DNA of 64,000 nt from Parus major (taxonomy: Eukaryota > Chordata > Aves > Passeriformes > Paridae): assembly GCF_001522545.3 (NCBI RefSeq), contig NC_031771.1, positions 29,035,614-29,099,613 of the forward strand, given 5' to 3'. Numbering within the stretch: the stretch's first letter is position 1; the number at the start of each line of letters is the position of its first letter. Below the pieces are notes generated by a model. That model did no database searches and was not told the DNA's origin. It was given only the letters and a program-made list of their open reading frames with translations. Shown one piece after another: positions 24,531-37,600 of the stretch. A program made the translations under genes and the position numbers.

Positions 24531-26565
24531 ACGATATGTCAGAGCAACAGACAAATAAATGCATATATGGATTGATTTTTCTAATGGGAGAGCAAATAAA
24601 AAGGTTATTCAGTTACCTGTAAAATGTTTCCCTCCTCCCAAGAAGGTTTGACATTTTGCTTTTTTCCCCCTAATTGAATGAGAAGTCTGAAATTTTTGAG
24701 TGAAGAAATATTATGAACTGTGGAAGGTAAGGAGATTAAATTAGGCTTTTGGACTTCAGAAAATAATTATTTTATATAAAAAAAAAAAGTTAGAAAATAT
24801 TGCTTTTCTGGAAACAGTGCAATTTACCATTTGGGGGCAAATAGCAGAGAAGTCTAGCAGTCTCTAGAAGAGAAAGTGCAACTCTGGAAAGGCAGTTGAT
24901 TAATTTCAGGCTTCTGAGCCACTTCAACCATTCTATCACATTTTTATTACTAAATAAACTACTTTTTTAAGCATATTGCTGTCAAACACAGTACATCCAG
25001 TTACCTTGGGCAATCATGAGCAATTATACCTAAGCCCTTGAGGTGTAAATCTTTATGCCACTGATGGGAAATCTTGTTCTGAGAAATCATTATTAATGTT
25101 TTGTTTCACTCATAAAGAAAAGGCCAATAAAAGTAAAAAGGACTCAAACTATAAAAGGCTTTCTGGCATCACTTGAACATTGTATTTACCACAGAGAAAT
25201 TTCTGAAAGGCTTATTTAACATGATGATAGTAAGTAATCTAGATTGTTGCTGTTATCTGCTTTATATTTTATTCAGTGAGCCAAACCCTATAGAAGCAGT
25301 GAACAATGCCAAGTCATGGATCTCAGCCCAACTGTATAATTAAAAAAATCTAGTGACTAGAAAAGCATCCATCTTGATTTTGTGAATGGGAATAGCTTAC
25401 TGAAGACAGTGAAATTGCAATGAAGAATTCTTAAATTTATGTTAGAAGGATGACACTTCCACACATAGCTATAGAATAGAGGAAAAATTCAATATAATTA
25501 AAAAAATATTACTCGACTAAGTAATGGTGCTAACTCCAAGTAAAAAATCTACTCACAACTAACTGAAACAACCCCTCTTCCTAATACCTAGGTATCTCCA
25601 CACCGAACAAAAACCCCAAACCAAACTAACAAAACAAGAACAAAAAAACCTAAACAAAAAAAGTGGCAGAACAATATAATTACAGAAGCATATATTTTAA
25701 GAGTTTTTCATGACATATCACAAAAAGGCAGAGAGAAGGGTAAGGGTGATGGAGATATATTAATAGACTGGAAATGTAATATGGATTTTAAGAGAATGAG
25801 GAAGGGAATAGTGACATTTTAAAAACTAAATTTTAGTGACAATCTGTAAAGAATAAACAGAACACTGGTTAGTATTATTGGTGTTTTTAAGAGCATCTTT
25901 GTTCAAGTATTCTGGCTTTCTCTGTGTGTTTGTGTGTGATGTTTGTAACAGATTCAAAGAATAATATATAACAAGGCAGATGAGGCAAGTACAAGCAAGA
26001 AATAATATTAGGTTGAAAGAACATAAACGTGTTTCTAGTTCAAGAAAATAGACCCTGCTTTGCCAAAAATTTTGGGCTTTATCAGTTCTATGACAGAACA
26101 TGTAGTGTATTTGTTGATCTTTAAATCCAAGTTATGAAAATGGAAGTGAGAATCCAGTTAGCTATTCTTCTGTAATCCTTTTCTGAAATTCAAGTTACAT
26201 TGAGATTTATGTTATTGTAGTGAATAGTTTTGGCAATCAGACAACTGATGTATTTCTTCTCAGAGATTTGCAAACAATAGCATTTTACTTAAATTATCAC
26301 ATTTTGATAATAAACACATTATATTATTGTTAGTAATATAATGTTAATAATTGTACATTGAATTAAATCACCTCTCTAGAAGGATCAAAAATTAGTTGAG
26401 TTATGGCTAAGTTGTGTCCTTATTGTCTTTGCAAGGAATGCTCTCAGAATTATGGATTACTAAAAAGTAGCAACATAAAGGAAAAAAGGTCAAAGTTGAT
26501 CTTAAGCACGGCAGTAAAGCACAAAAAAATCTCACTTTCACTACACTGAATGCAGATCTATTGCC

Positions 26566-26591
26566 TATTATTATTATTATTATTATTATTA
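26566..26591. repeat. (ATT)n microsatellite
   Basis: About 26 bp of perfect TAT/ATT trinucleotide repeat (roughly 8.7 units). It is a candidate for length polymorphism. Confidence 0.95.
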
Positions 26592-26920
26592 CTAATAGAT
26601 GCTTTGCAGTCAGAATGTTTCTGCAGCCTATAAACAACCTTTTCTTTCTCATTAACACATTTCCTTGCTACTGTAAGAAATACTGTAAAATTTTCATCTG
26701 AAGTCAGGTACATTGTATAAACCTATCAGAATGTGTTTTCATAAATCTAGAATGCAGAATGCTGAAAATAACAGCATAAATATTGTTTGTCATGTTTCAG
26801 ACATTCATATTTAACCACACAAGTGCCAGGATATATATATTCCTTTTTGAATAGTTGAATATAATAGTTGAAGAACTCTTACATTTGTGTGTTGGTTTGT
26901 GTGACAGTGTTTTGGTCTGT

Positions 26921-26958
26921 TTTTTTTTTCCTTTTTTTTTTTCTTTTTTTTTTTTTTC
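26921..26958. repeat. T-rich low-complexity tract
   Basis: Runs of T of 9 to 14 bases are interrupted by single or double C. There is no adjacent recognisable LINE or SINE body, so it is most simply low-complexity DNA. Confidence 0.85.
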
Positions 26959-28054
26959 CTGTGAGATTTTATTTCAGTGGATGTTCTGGAAAGCAAGCAT
27001 TCACTTAAGAAAAGAAATAAAGGGGTTCTAAAAATAGTTTATAAGCTGACTGATTCTACTAGTTTAAATCTGCTATGGTTAAAGATATAAAACCCCTGAA
27101 TATCTGTGTGTGTGTATTCCATCCTGATGTGTTTACAGAAGCGATTAACAGTAAACTACTTTTACATTGGTTTTACATGAGTATACTGATAATACTATTA
27201 CTTTTTTTAAGGACCTTAAACAATCTAATTACACTGGCACAATTTTTATGCTAATTTACTGCTGCTACAGGCATGAAATTGTTCTACTAGTTATTTCAGG
27301 AATTTTTTTGTAACTTTGGGGGCAGTAGTATTGATGGCCACATCAGATGTGGTCACTTTACTAGACAGTGTTGTTATAGATTCATTTTAATAAAACGTTA
27401 TTAGATTGCTCATTATATTTATTGAATGTTATATACACTGCAAGGTCAGCAATATCTCTTATTGATTGCTGTGGCTCATGTCTGGAAAAGATGGTGCAAT
27501 AAAGTTGTCTCTGTTTTCAATGACTCCAGTAATTATGCTATGCATTTGGTGTTATTTCTGTATCTTCATCTGCTGATCGTTACAATTAAAATTGCATTTC
27601 GTATTGGCATTTTTTCTCAGTATACTACAATTTAACATAGATAAATTTTCTGATATAGGATCACCAAATGGATAGAAAATATTATTGTTACTTAGTTTTA
27701 AAGAGTGGTTGCTTGGTAACTTCTTCAATGATGCTTTATACTTTTTCTGAGATGTATTTTTATGTGTTTTTCTGCCATGTTAAATAACAATAAGAATGTT
27801 TTTAGTAAGAAGAATTTTGATCCAGAGTAGGTTCTTTCCTTTTCAGATATCTCAATGTACTGAAAGTCCTACTTGAGGAAAGAAAGATAATATTAAAGAA
27901 AATAGTGGTAATACATACTTGAATAGTGAAAAAATAAGGCATTTTTATTATTTTATGCATCAAACTTTTCTTATGTTATTTCACAGTGTTAAAGATGCCT
28001 ATTTTACCTTAAATAAGATCTCTGAATGAGACAGAACTCCAAATTTTGGAAGTG

Positions 28055-28068
28055 TATATATATATATA
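28055..28068. repeat. Short (TA)n run
   Basis: Seven TA units are present. A similar run occurs at 39497-39510, directly followed by T9. Confidence 0.9.
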
Positions 28069-28245
28069 ATTACTATTCTGCCTTTAATACATGAAGATAT
28101 CACACAAAGAAAGAATGATTCTTTTTCTTTTCATTGGTTTATTGGAGACAAACCTGAGGGGCAAACATTTCAAACCTACTGTACTTAGGTGGGCTTTGTA
28201 TGGTACTGAGGAAATCCATTTCCATTCTGTGTTTGAGTTTTACAG

Positions 28246-28302
28246 GGGGGCACATGTATGAGCACTTGAGAATACAGCTAAAGGAAAGATCTTATGTTCA
28301 AG
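28246..28302 (+). CDS. Candidate internal exon, 57 nt
   Basis: The acceptor context is ATTCTGTGTTTGAGTTTTACAG and the donor is TTCAAG/GTGAGA, a strong match. Only the phase-1 frame is open, giving GHMYEHLRIQLKERSYVQ and leaving in phase 1. The same frame stays open past the donor to 28403 (next residues ENSKKNPSGYVKRHPRRK), so a longer exon or a decayed coding block is possible. Its phase-1 entry matches the phase-1 exit of 7769-7874. It cannot splice directly to 29153 (phase 2). The protein is not recognised. Confidence 0.28.
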
Positions 28303-28549
28303 GTGAGAATAGTAAAAAAAATCCTTCAGGTTATGTTAAAAGGCATCCAAGAAGAAAACAATTTAATTTTGAAAGAGAGTACGATCCAATAAGTAATAGA
28401 GACTGAGTCAGGCAGCAATTTGCTTATTGTGTTATATGTCCTGGATGTGAAGAGGAACTGATAGCTTATTTCAGTTTCTTCTTTCTTTTATTTTTTTTTT
28501 CAATGGTTTGAGAGAAAGTGCTTCAATAGGACATCAGTTATTCTCATAA

Positions 28550-28590
28550 TTTTGATGCACCAAAAATTGGTGCATCAAAAAAAAAAAAAA
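28550..28590. repeat. Perfect hairpin followed by poly-A
   Basis: Arms TTTTGATGCACCAA (28550-28563) and TTGGTGCATCAAAA (28567-28580) are exactly complementary around an AAA loop. The sequence runs straight into an A tract ending at 28590. No terminal repeat or target-site duplication of a known transposon is visible. Confidence 0.9.
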
Positions 28591-29152
28591 GTGGGAATGA
28601 CAATTTTTCTTCATAGCTGCTTGGGGCATTCAGTTGCATAAAGTCACTTTTAACTACCTGAGATTATCAGCTCCAAATAGTCAATATTGATTTGATTAAC
28701 TGTATAGGTAGAAATTGTCCAATTCAGTATTGAGAACTAATTAATGCAATCATGAAGGATGCAGCAGATATAGGAAAAAAAATTGGCATCTCAGTATTTC
28801 TTCTTTTTCCATGGTATCAGGAGTCTACTCAACTCCGAAAATAGTAAAACTCCATATGTGCCTGTGAGCCATGAACTTTGGTAAAAATTCTGGCACAATT
28901 ATTTTCTGACTCTAATTTATAATGTCAGACAGTATAGTAATAAACTTTGCTTCAGCCTGGAGGTTTAAGGTGTGTGGCTCTATCATGTGCAAAGATTCTG
29001 GTGTTTTTTATGACTATGGGAGAGGCAAGGTTTGGACATCATACAAGTGTTGCAGTGTCTGTACATAAAATATTCTGAACTTTGATCCACTTTGGAATGC
29101 TAGTCTTTTGGACTGGTGAGATTCAAATCTGGTTTATTTTTTTTTGTTTTAG

Positions 29153-29287
29153 TGAAAACTTGAGACACCAAAGCAGCTCTATGGCTGTTACCACTGAACA
29201 TTTACACAAGCAGCAGAACTCAACAGACAAGGTGGTGGGAAACTCTTTGGGCAGGCTGCCAGACCACTGGCTGAACTGCAGGGACTT
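29153..29287 (+). CDS. Strong candidate internal exon, 135 nt
   Basis: A long polypyrimidine acceptor (TTTATTTTTTTTTGTTTTAG) is followed by 135 nt ending at the donor GTGAGT (29288). Only one frame is open: phase 2 in, phase 2 out, 45 codons. The peptide starts ENLRHQSSSMAVTTEHLHKQ and includes GRLPDHWLNCRD near its end. The exon is close to 50% GC inside AT-rich flanks, and its Q/H/S/D-rich composition is unlike chance frames here. The phase-2 exit matches the phase-2 entries at 32347 and 45867. The family is not recognised. The tryptophan/proline-containing end vaguely resembles small ciliary or sperm microtubule-associated proteins, but that is only an impression. Confidence 0.4.
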
Positions 29288-32200
29288 GTGAGTTACTGTT
29301 CATCTGTGAGACTCCAATAAAAATTAATGTCATCTTGATAAAGGTGTACTACCAATTGCATATCTTAATTCTTTTCTGCTTTGTGACCATGTTTCCATCA
29401 CAAATACTGCTGCCACGCTTAGCTTTGCGTTTTTTAATCCAATAAATTTCAAGAATTTGTGGAAGTAGAAAGTTTTCACTCAAGTACTGAAATAAAAAAA
29501 TGTCACTGTTATACCCTTGATCTGAATTCTTTGTTCAATTCTAGTCATCTAGATGAAGCCCAGACAGTGGCTGTTGGAGTAATCAGAAAAGTAGGGAGTT
29601 CATTTTACCAGAGTGCTGAAAAACTCTGTCTTTTCCCATCTAGATCGTAGATCATATAATTGCTTGCTAGAAATTTATCAAAAGAAAAAGCAATGCTAGC
29701 CAAATGCCACAGAGAAATTATTCCAGTCAAAGAGCAAATGCACACAAATCAAAAGACCAAGGATAATGGAAACAAATACAGCAAACATTAGAGGAGTAGG
29801 GATCTGGTAGCCATAAGAAGAATTAGATTTTTGTAGCAGGCTCTCTTTTAAGTCTGTTACGCCTATGTCCTCTAACCCACTTGGTAAGAGAGCACTGAAA
29901 GGGACTAGGCTGTATGATACAAACTGCCTCAGAAAACAAGGAGTTAGACATGATGACAATGAAAGTTGCTTTCATTGGTTTATTTGTAAAATAGTATCTT
30001 AAGCACCTTGTCCCGTGCCTGGGTATTATTTACAGGTGGCTGCTCTGATTCTCTTTCAGCCCAAATATATAACATGCCTTATATACAGAAAAATTCTAGA
30101 TGTTGTCAGTGTGGTTGCATTATATTGCTTCAGGGCTTATCTTGCTCAAAAAGCTTGTAATTCAGGCTGGAATGTTCAGAATGGTTGTCAGATTTGGGTG
30201 TTTAAATCACACTGATGTCAGACATAAATAATCATCAGGAGTTAAATATATTGGTCTGAAGTCTGCACTCCTTAGCTGTGAATAGATTTGTGACTTAACA
30301 GTGCAGTTTGGGATTTTGAAAAATGTCTTTCCAATCTTAGTTCTGTATTTCAGTTATATTTCTATATATTTAGTAAATTGCCTATTAATTAATTTAATTG
30401 AATTATGTATGACTGCACTGATCTTACTGCTTTTCCTGTAAACTAAGGAGTTAATCCATGAATTTAACGTTTCAGCAAGAGTGAACCAGTTTTCCCCCAA
30501 AGTTATTTCAGCTAATTAGCAGGAAATGGTTAAGATTCAATGCATTAGCTTTTTTTTTAAATTTTCATTACCTTTCATGCTGCTTTTTTTTCTGTTTCAT
30601 GACCACAAAATCTTGTCTCATTTAAGAGGGTCTGAATTTAACATGGTGTTTCTGGTATTAAGCATATAAAACATAAAGGTGTATATTTACCAGAATGAGG
30701 TTCTTACAAAAGTTATCTCTTTGCCTTGAATAAGACTATTTAATTGAATATCTGCTACTTATAATCAGTAACATGGACCACTTTAATTCTATTTTCTGGG
30801 GAAATATACTGTTATCATGGAAGGTTGCTGTGGTCATATAAAGAAAATGTTGAACAACTCCTTGTTCTATATTTACTGCTTTTCATATTTACGCAGAGAA
30901 AAAGCAAGATAAAGAAGAATCTGACAACTAGAATAAGAGATGTCTGCTCACATAAGAGGGAAAATTTTTTTCAAGGAGGCATGTCTTCTAGTTTCAATTA
31001 ACTTTAATTTCAGTATCAGTTCTCTAAAGTGCTTTATTTTCTAATGTCAAAAGGGGTTAATGAACAGTAATTTCACTAAAGTTAATTGCTCTTTTGTACA
31101 GTTTTTTGAACACTTTTGTACAGAATAATTCAGGATGAGTCCCTGAACTTAGAAAGTAAAAGGGCAGAGATTCTGGTCATCATAATTATTACTCTTGTAA
31201 ATTAATTTGTCTTGAAGAATTTCTGTCTGTGCAGCATTTAGGCTGAAACTAGTTGTAGGAGATTCTAATTGATCTTTCTGTGAAGACTAAGAATGACTTT
31301 TCTCTCTCTGCTTCCTAAAGAAAATTATGTGTTTTCCCACTTACCATTCTCTGTGCCCCCATGTAAGATGTTTTTTTACAGCTTTTTCACTTGGTGGATG
31401 TTCTACCTCCTCCACACGTGCTCAGTGGTAGGGTGGATCATGCTGGTTTCACAGAGGGCAGCTCCAGCTGCCCTTTCCTCTGTGCTCCTTAGCCAGACCT
31501 GTGTGGACTCCTTGGCACGTCCTGTCTCTTCTCTGCAAACCTTTGTGTCTCCCACCATTTCATCAGCACAGTCTTTCATATTTAGTTCTGCTTCATGGAT
31601 ATCACGTAATTTTGGAATTGGTGTTAATCCATTCTTAGTGGTTAGCAGTGTAGAATTGCACACATAGACACAATTGATGAATATTTCTGATTAAGGCTAT
31701 TTTTAATCAATTAACATGTGTTTTCAATGTATTCTACAAAGCTGCTTCATTGGTGTATGATAATTATTAGCCAGACAGGTATCAGAATTTACATTAATCT
31801 TAATAGGGTGTTTGTTATATAGACCTTACTTTTCTTTTTTTGTAGTCTTTTGCAGATACTCAGATCTTCAAGGACTTCGCTGCTCTTGTACCAATATTTC
31901 TTAGATTTTTGTATTCTAAATATACACGTGACTGTGTGTATACATAGATAATGGTATGGGTATTTGTATGTGTGCAAGTATACTAAATATCCTACAATTT
32001 GTTTTTCTTTTTTTCCTTTTACTCACCCAGGACACTTTCAGATTATTTTATCTATTTTCTCTCGTTTCCTGTTTGATTATCAAATCTTTCAAAAGATCTA
32101 CTTCTTGCTCTTTTAATAACTGCTTACAGAACAAAGCTGCACTGAGAATGTAAAAGTGCCTTCAAATAATCCAAAAGGAAGAAGAAATCAGAATAACTTT

Positions 32201-32346
32201 AGAATAGCTCTACATATGTGTAGAAGTGGTTGCTAAATGTTCCTCAGGTAAGCAACAATTCTTTTGCTGTTGTTAATTCTAGTAGTCTCTGTGCATAAAT
32301 TTGAGCTACATCAACTAAACTCACATTCACATCCTGTTTGCTTTAG
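29288..32346. other. AT-rich non-coding stretch
   Basis: A minus-strand 87-codon frame (29696-29959) encodes a possible membrane segment and is discussed as a finding. A minus-strand 86-codon frame (31403-31663), opposite a plus frame, lies in a slightly GC-richer patch. Neither is assignable. Confidence 0.4.
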
Positions 32347-32446
32347 TCAGAACTCTGAGTTTAAATTGCCTCAGAGAGAACAAATGACACCTAATCCAGA
32401 TGACAATCCAGGAGAAAAAAAGCTACAAAATGTAAAAACTTCTTAG
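32347..32446 (+). CDS. Weak candidate terminal exon
   Basis: An acceptor (CATCCTGTTTGCTTTAG) precedes a phase-2 frame reading QNSEFKLPQREQMTPNPDDN and further charged residues up to a TAG at 32444-32446. The phase fits the exit of 29153-29287. There is no AATAAA signal directly downstream, and a weak donor (GTAAAA at 32432) inside would make it internal instead. Chance is a serious alternative, and it competes with 45867-46265 as the following exon. Confidence 0.15.
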
Positions 32447-34374
32447 CAATTATTTGATTAAAAATGGTTTGCACTAGCTCACTACACTGGGAATAATTTC
32501 TTCTTATAGTCAATCATTTTTTGCTAGATGAAATAATCTAGGAAACAGAAATGGTATTAGAATTTATTTTACTTCTAAAAATACAATAGATTACTAACAA
32601 GATCAAGTATGGTAAGCAGATTATGTTATTCATGGGACATCATAGGCAATGTGCATTTGAGTGAAAACCAAATTGCTGGGTACTGGAAATATAACATTCA
32701 CCTTACTCCTCAAAGTGAAGAATTGAAGTTTTATATGGCCTTGGTAATTTTTCCATTAATGTTGTGTAAATAAGATTCAAGTCTAGAAATGCTTGTTTGC
32801 TTTAGCAATGTATGATTTTCCAATTAGTATTATAAAAATTAATGACTTGTCGTATATCCTAATTGAAGAAATTACCTTCTAGACATTATTGCCTCCTGGC
32901 TATAATTTAAAACCCGATTTAAAAAAAAAACCCAAACCTCTCTGTTAGGAATATTTTTGTAATGCATTTGCACTTAAAAAACCTTTAAAAAACAAAATAT
33001 TTTTCTAAATCCTCAAAATAGTATATTTCTGCTTGTAATTGTCATAGAAATTCCTTAAAGAAACAAAAAGTGAATCATGAGTTTTCATTTATGATAATGA
33101 AAGTTTATTATGAAAATATTGTATGTAAACTTGGAAAAGTCTGGAGAGGATTTGTACAGGACTAAGGCTTTTTTCCCATTTAAATGAGGTTACCAATTCA
33201 GAGTAAAAATAATTTTTAATATTATAAACTACTTAGTATTGGAGTTCATAAAGTTGCTTGAGTAAAAAGACTATAGTTGAAAGACTATAGTCTGAGAAAC
33301 TAATACGGAGTCACACATTCAAGGCAGAAAGAAAAGAACTAGAAACATCAAAAGGGCTCAAAAAAACCCAACATTGACATGGGACCAGTGAAAGAGAATA
33401 GGATAGCCATGATTTATTATTAATGAATGCTGTGGGCAATACAAATTTGGCAACATATTGTTCCAGTTGCACAGGAACAAAAGAAGCCTTCCATATTTGT
33501 GTAGCTCCAGAAATAATCTGATTTCTCACCAAAATATTAGAAAAGCGCATTCATAGCCATGAGATATTAATAAAACTACAATCTTGCTGTGGCAGAAGAG
33601 GTAAACATGTTTGTGTGGGAAAGTGGAGCACAGTTATACTTTCTGGGTAGACGAGAAATAATTCCTTCTGGTTCAAGACAGTAAGGCAAATATTTTTATA
33701 GAAATATTCTCTTAGGAAGTTATCATGTGCTTATCCATATTAATAAATCTTGTGCTTCCTTTGCTGCACTCAGTACTGACCACTGTTGAAGACAAAACAC
33801 CAAATTAGAAAGTCAATGTGGCTAATCTACCCTTAATGTACCCATTATGCAGCTATTTTCTGCAAACACATTAATGTTGTTACACAGAAGGAAGGCAGTC
33901 TTGATTATAATCTAGGACACAGAAGAAGGGGGGAAAAAAGCAACAATATTTCCTTCATATGATTGTACAGACTGTATATAGCTATTTATTAGTTTTACAG
34001 GTTACGTGTTCAAAGAGGAGTGTAGAAGAAATTGCTTTATTATTTTAGGTGATTTACTGATCCTGGTAAGGTCCATTAAATACTAGAAAAAAATCAACCT
34101 GATTCATTAGATTAAATTTCTGTAAAGGTAATTAAATCCTATCCTAGATTTGTTCATGTATCAGTAAACTAATTCCATTTACTCAAACATTTACATTGAG
34201 TCTGAACAGAATTAATTTCCCTAGCTGTGAGCTATAGGAAAGCAACATATAGTAAATTCTTCAAGCATAGAGATTATTGACTTAAAAAGCAGAGTTACAG
34301 CAGATATGTTGATGTATTAATTAAAGGAGTCATTAGAAAAAATACATTTAATTTGAGGAGCAATTAAATTTTCA
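32447..34374. other. AT-rich non-coding stretch
   Basis: No gene or repeat family is recognised. GACTATAGT occurs twice at about 33269-33291 (AAAGACTATAGTTG then AAAGACTATAGTC), a small local duplication. Confidence 0.5.
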
Positions 34375-34608
34375 TTATATATAACAAAGTAAAAGAATAA
34401 AAATTTTTAGGGAATGTTTAGTTCCTTCAGCCTCTTGGGGTTTTATTATAAAACCTTGAATTTTATCCTCAAATTCCACGGTACAGTTGATGGGGTGAGA
34501 CGAAGATGAATCAGAATTTGACAGAACAAAGACATCACTTTTTGCCACTGTATGAGTGGAAAAATTTAAATGGAAGGCATCTGAGAGGACTGGGACAAGC
34601 ACTATTGC
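34375..34608 (-). CDS. Weak candidate minus-strand coding segment
   Basis: On the minus strand an acceptor (CCCTTCTCCTGTGTAG) precedes an open frame from 34608 to the stop at 34375-34377. It begins AIVLVPVLSDAFHLNFST and later contains HPINCTVEFEDKIQGF. It carries NFS and NCT sequons and ends in a hydrophobic stretch (LKIFILLLCYI). A possible internal donor (CAAG/GTTTTA at 34454) is weak. Upstream on the same strand, 34760-35097 also has protein-like but frame-broken reading. Together these could be a decayed gene or retrocopy. No family is recognised. Confidence 0.17.
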   Translation of the reverse strand, partial: AIVLVPVLSDAFHLNFSTHTVAKSDVFVLSNSDSSSSHPINCTVEFEDKIQGFIIKPQEAEGTKHSLKIFILLLCYI

Positions 34609-37600
34609 CTACACAGGAGAAGGGTTTCAAGTAGTTGTCATATGAATATTCAAAGGTCTTGACTCATAAAGGGTTTGTGAATAGAGAAGAACAAATAACA
34701 ATATTTGGAACAGATTTTGAGCACAGTCCTGTTCCATTTTCAATAAAGGCTTGCATCTAGAACAGGAACAAGATAAGTCACATCCACAGTCTCCTGCTCA
34801 ACTTCTGCTCTGAGCCAATGAACAGCCCATGAACAAGGCCAGTGCAGAGCTGGGCTTGCCCTGCAGTTGCTTCCCCGGGGCACGAGCTCAGGTGGGTCCC
34901 AGCTCCACGCTGACAATATTCACAGGAGTTTCTGTCTGGAGAAACTGAGTGAGCTTGATAAAGGTGAAAGAATGCACAGGACAGAAACATGAGAGAGGCT
35001 CGTGTCTGATTTCATGATTGAGACATTCATTAAGAGATGAGGATTCTAGGGCCATTTTAATTATTGATATAATGTCATAAAAATAGACTGAGGACATTTT
35101 CCTCTGATACCCTGCATTTGTGAAAGCCTGAACTCAAATACTTCCCCTCTGCAAGGACTAGCTCTTGAGGTCCTGTGACAGCCATTCTCTTTCAGTAATG
35201 TGAATCTAGGCCCTCTATTCCATTGATTTGCCTACAAGTGAGTTAGAAACTAAAATAATCAGGGAAAGATTCAGAAATTATTAATCCCGATATGATCTGA
35301 GGTGATTTTTTTTTAAACTACTGCACCAAAAAGCAATTTTTCATATAACCATATTTTAGTTAATGCAAAGAACATCTGGCTAAGTTTCTGAACTAGAGGA
35401 ACACTTTTTCTCTTTGATCTGAGTCCTTTAACATTTAATAATAATTGCCTATTATTTTGAATAAAAGGAGTACACCAGTGAATGATAGATATGAATAGAG
35501 AATTCACTTCAAAATGCAAGTCCCACGTCCTCAATTTATCTGTGAACTACTTTCTTACAGGTATCATCATGCTGGCTCCTTCACACTACTTGTTCTTGTA
35601 GGTATGTGGTGGGGTTTAATATTCACAGCACCAATTCAACTAAATATAATCACAGAAAGACTGCCAACATCACCACTATTGTTCAGTTCTGTGCATGCTT
35701 AGTTGGCCCAAATCATAGACAGAATAATATTTGGGGGGACACTTCAGTACTAAACTCTGTGTAATGTTTAAAGGAGACCTTGTAAGCAAGATTACTTGCA
35801 GAACAACGTCCGGTTTAGAATATCAAATAAAACACTAAGAGGCCTGTGAAGATCTGGTTGATATGCAGAATCACTGGCAGATTAAACAGAAGTGGAAACA
35901 AAAGGAGTATATTTATCACAACACATTGTGTTTTGGCACCCACTAACTGAATCATCACATGAGTACTGAAAGTCTTTCTCATAAATGGTAACTGCAGAAA
36001 ATGCTGGAACAAATTTTTACTTATGAAAGCTAAAATCTGTAACTGATTATGAAGTACAGTAAATCATACTTTTAGAATTCATACAAGGTTTAGAGTCTTT
36101 CAGTTTATTTGCATCAGTATTAGATAAGTCATACTTATTTAAGCTGCATAATTTATGATACAAAAAGTAAATAGTTGATTCACACCTGGATAAAAAATGC
36201 ATGTAAAATTGATATCCATAAAGAAAAAAAATTAATTTACTTATGTGGGTTAATTTACATTGGTCACTGCTGTATTTTCTAGAGACAAATTCAATTTTAT
36301 ACACTAAAACTTAAATTTGTAAGAATAAAAGACTTTTCTTTTACCAGAACCAGACCATTGAGTACAGTCTGTAAGTATATTTAATTTATTTCAGCTACAC
36401 TGCCCTATTTTTTCACCCTATGGATCTGAGGATAGAACTCTTCAGAAGCTGTTTCCTTATAGTTTAATTGGTAACTACAGTGTTAATGGACTTAATCTGT
36501 ATTAACTAAAAATTAATTTTTTACCAATTTGGGATGGATTAAAAGAGTCTCTTACTGTAAAAAAAAGTGCTACAAAGAAAATCAAATCCTAGAAGGAAAA
36601 CCAGAATTGTGTACCAATTTTAGTAATTTCTATTCTGTTTGTGTTTTTTTTTTTCTTAGTAAAGCAGAATAGTATGACAACTATTCTTGTTCAGAAAGCA
36701 AAAAAGCCTTCAGTAAGACTTGAAAAGCCACAAGAAATATAGAAACCAAGCCAGAAAGGACAGAATACTGACAGAAAAAACAAAACAGAACTCTAGTAGC
36801 CTGAGAACAGAATGTGTGAATGAGGCTATGAGGTGAAAGATGTAACTGAGGCTGTAAGTGCTGCAGAGGGTCTGCTGAAGTTAGCTTTGCATAAACTATA
36901 CAGCAAATATAAAATGGAAAAAAATATAGCTGAGGAAAGGGTCATTTTAGAATCTGTTGAGCAAATTCTGGGACCGAATAAGTAAATGAAAACAGCATTA
37001 AAGTGATGTGGGCTACAAGAAATGTCATTGCAAAAATAATCCAGCCCTCCATCTACTTTACTATTCTGTTTTAAGCAGTGACTCTCGGTGGCATAATGTG
37101 TTTTAAAGAAAGCTGGTAGAAGACATATGCTAAGCAATTATAAAACCTGCCCCGAGGAAAAAGTTTCTTTCTTTAACCCATCAGCTGGAGGTTTGTTTAT
37201 GCCTTTAGGCATGAGTTTTAATATTCCTTCCAAATGTTTTGGTTTAATAAGGTTTATAATTTTTTTCCTAAAAGGTTCATTATTAATATTAATATTGCTA
37301 CTGACCCTCTGGAAGCCAAGGATGTCTGCAACAATAAATTCCACCATATTATGTTATTTGTGTGACAGAAATATAGTTTCTGATTTTAAAGGGCAGCTGG
37401 AATAAGTTTGTGCTTTGAAAGACTTACTGAAGTCATCACTGAAAAACAGAGAGGTGGGAAGAATTAAAAAGGCAAATGGTATTTAAGGAAAGAAATGAGA
37501 TGGAATGAAAATAGATAAAGCAACAGCAGCTTCAGCAGAGGGTTATCATTCATATAGTCCTTGTGACTGTCAAAAGTAAATGTGATAGAAATTAACTATA

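Larger units (their letters stand above)
24531..28245. other. AT-rich non-coding stretch with microsatellites
   Basis: No gene is seen. It carries the ATT microsatellite (26566-26591), a poly-T-rich tract (26921-26958) and a short TA run (28055-28068). The lysine-rich minus frame at 26811-26996 is simply the complement of the poly-T tract. Confidence 0.5.

Noticed and set aside
26811..26996. Lysine-rich minus-strand frame
   Set aside because: It is the translation of the complement of the poly-T tract.
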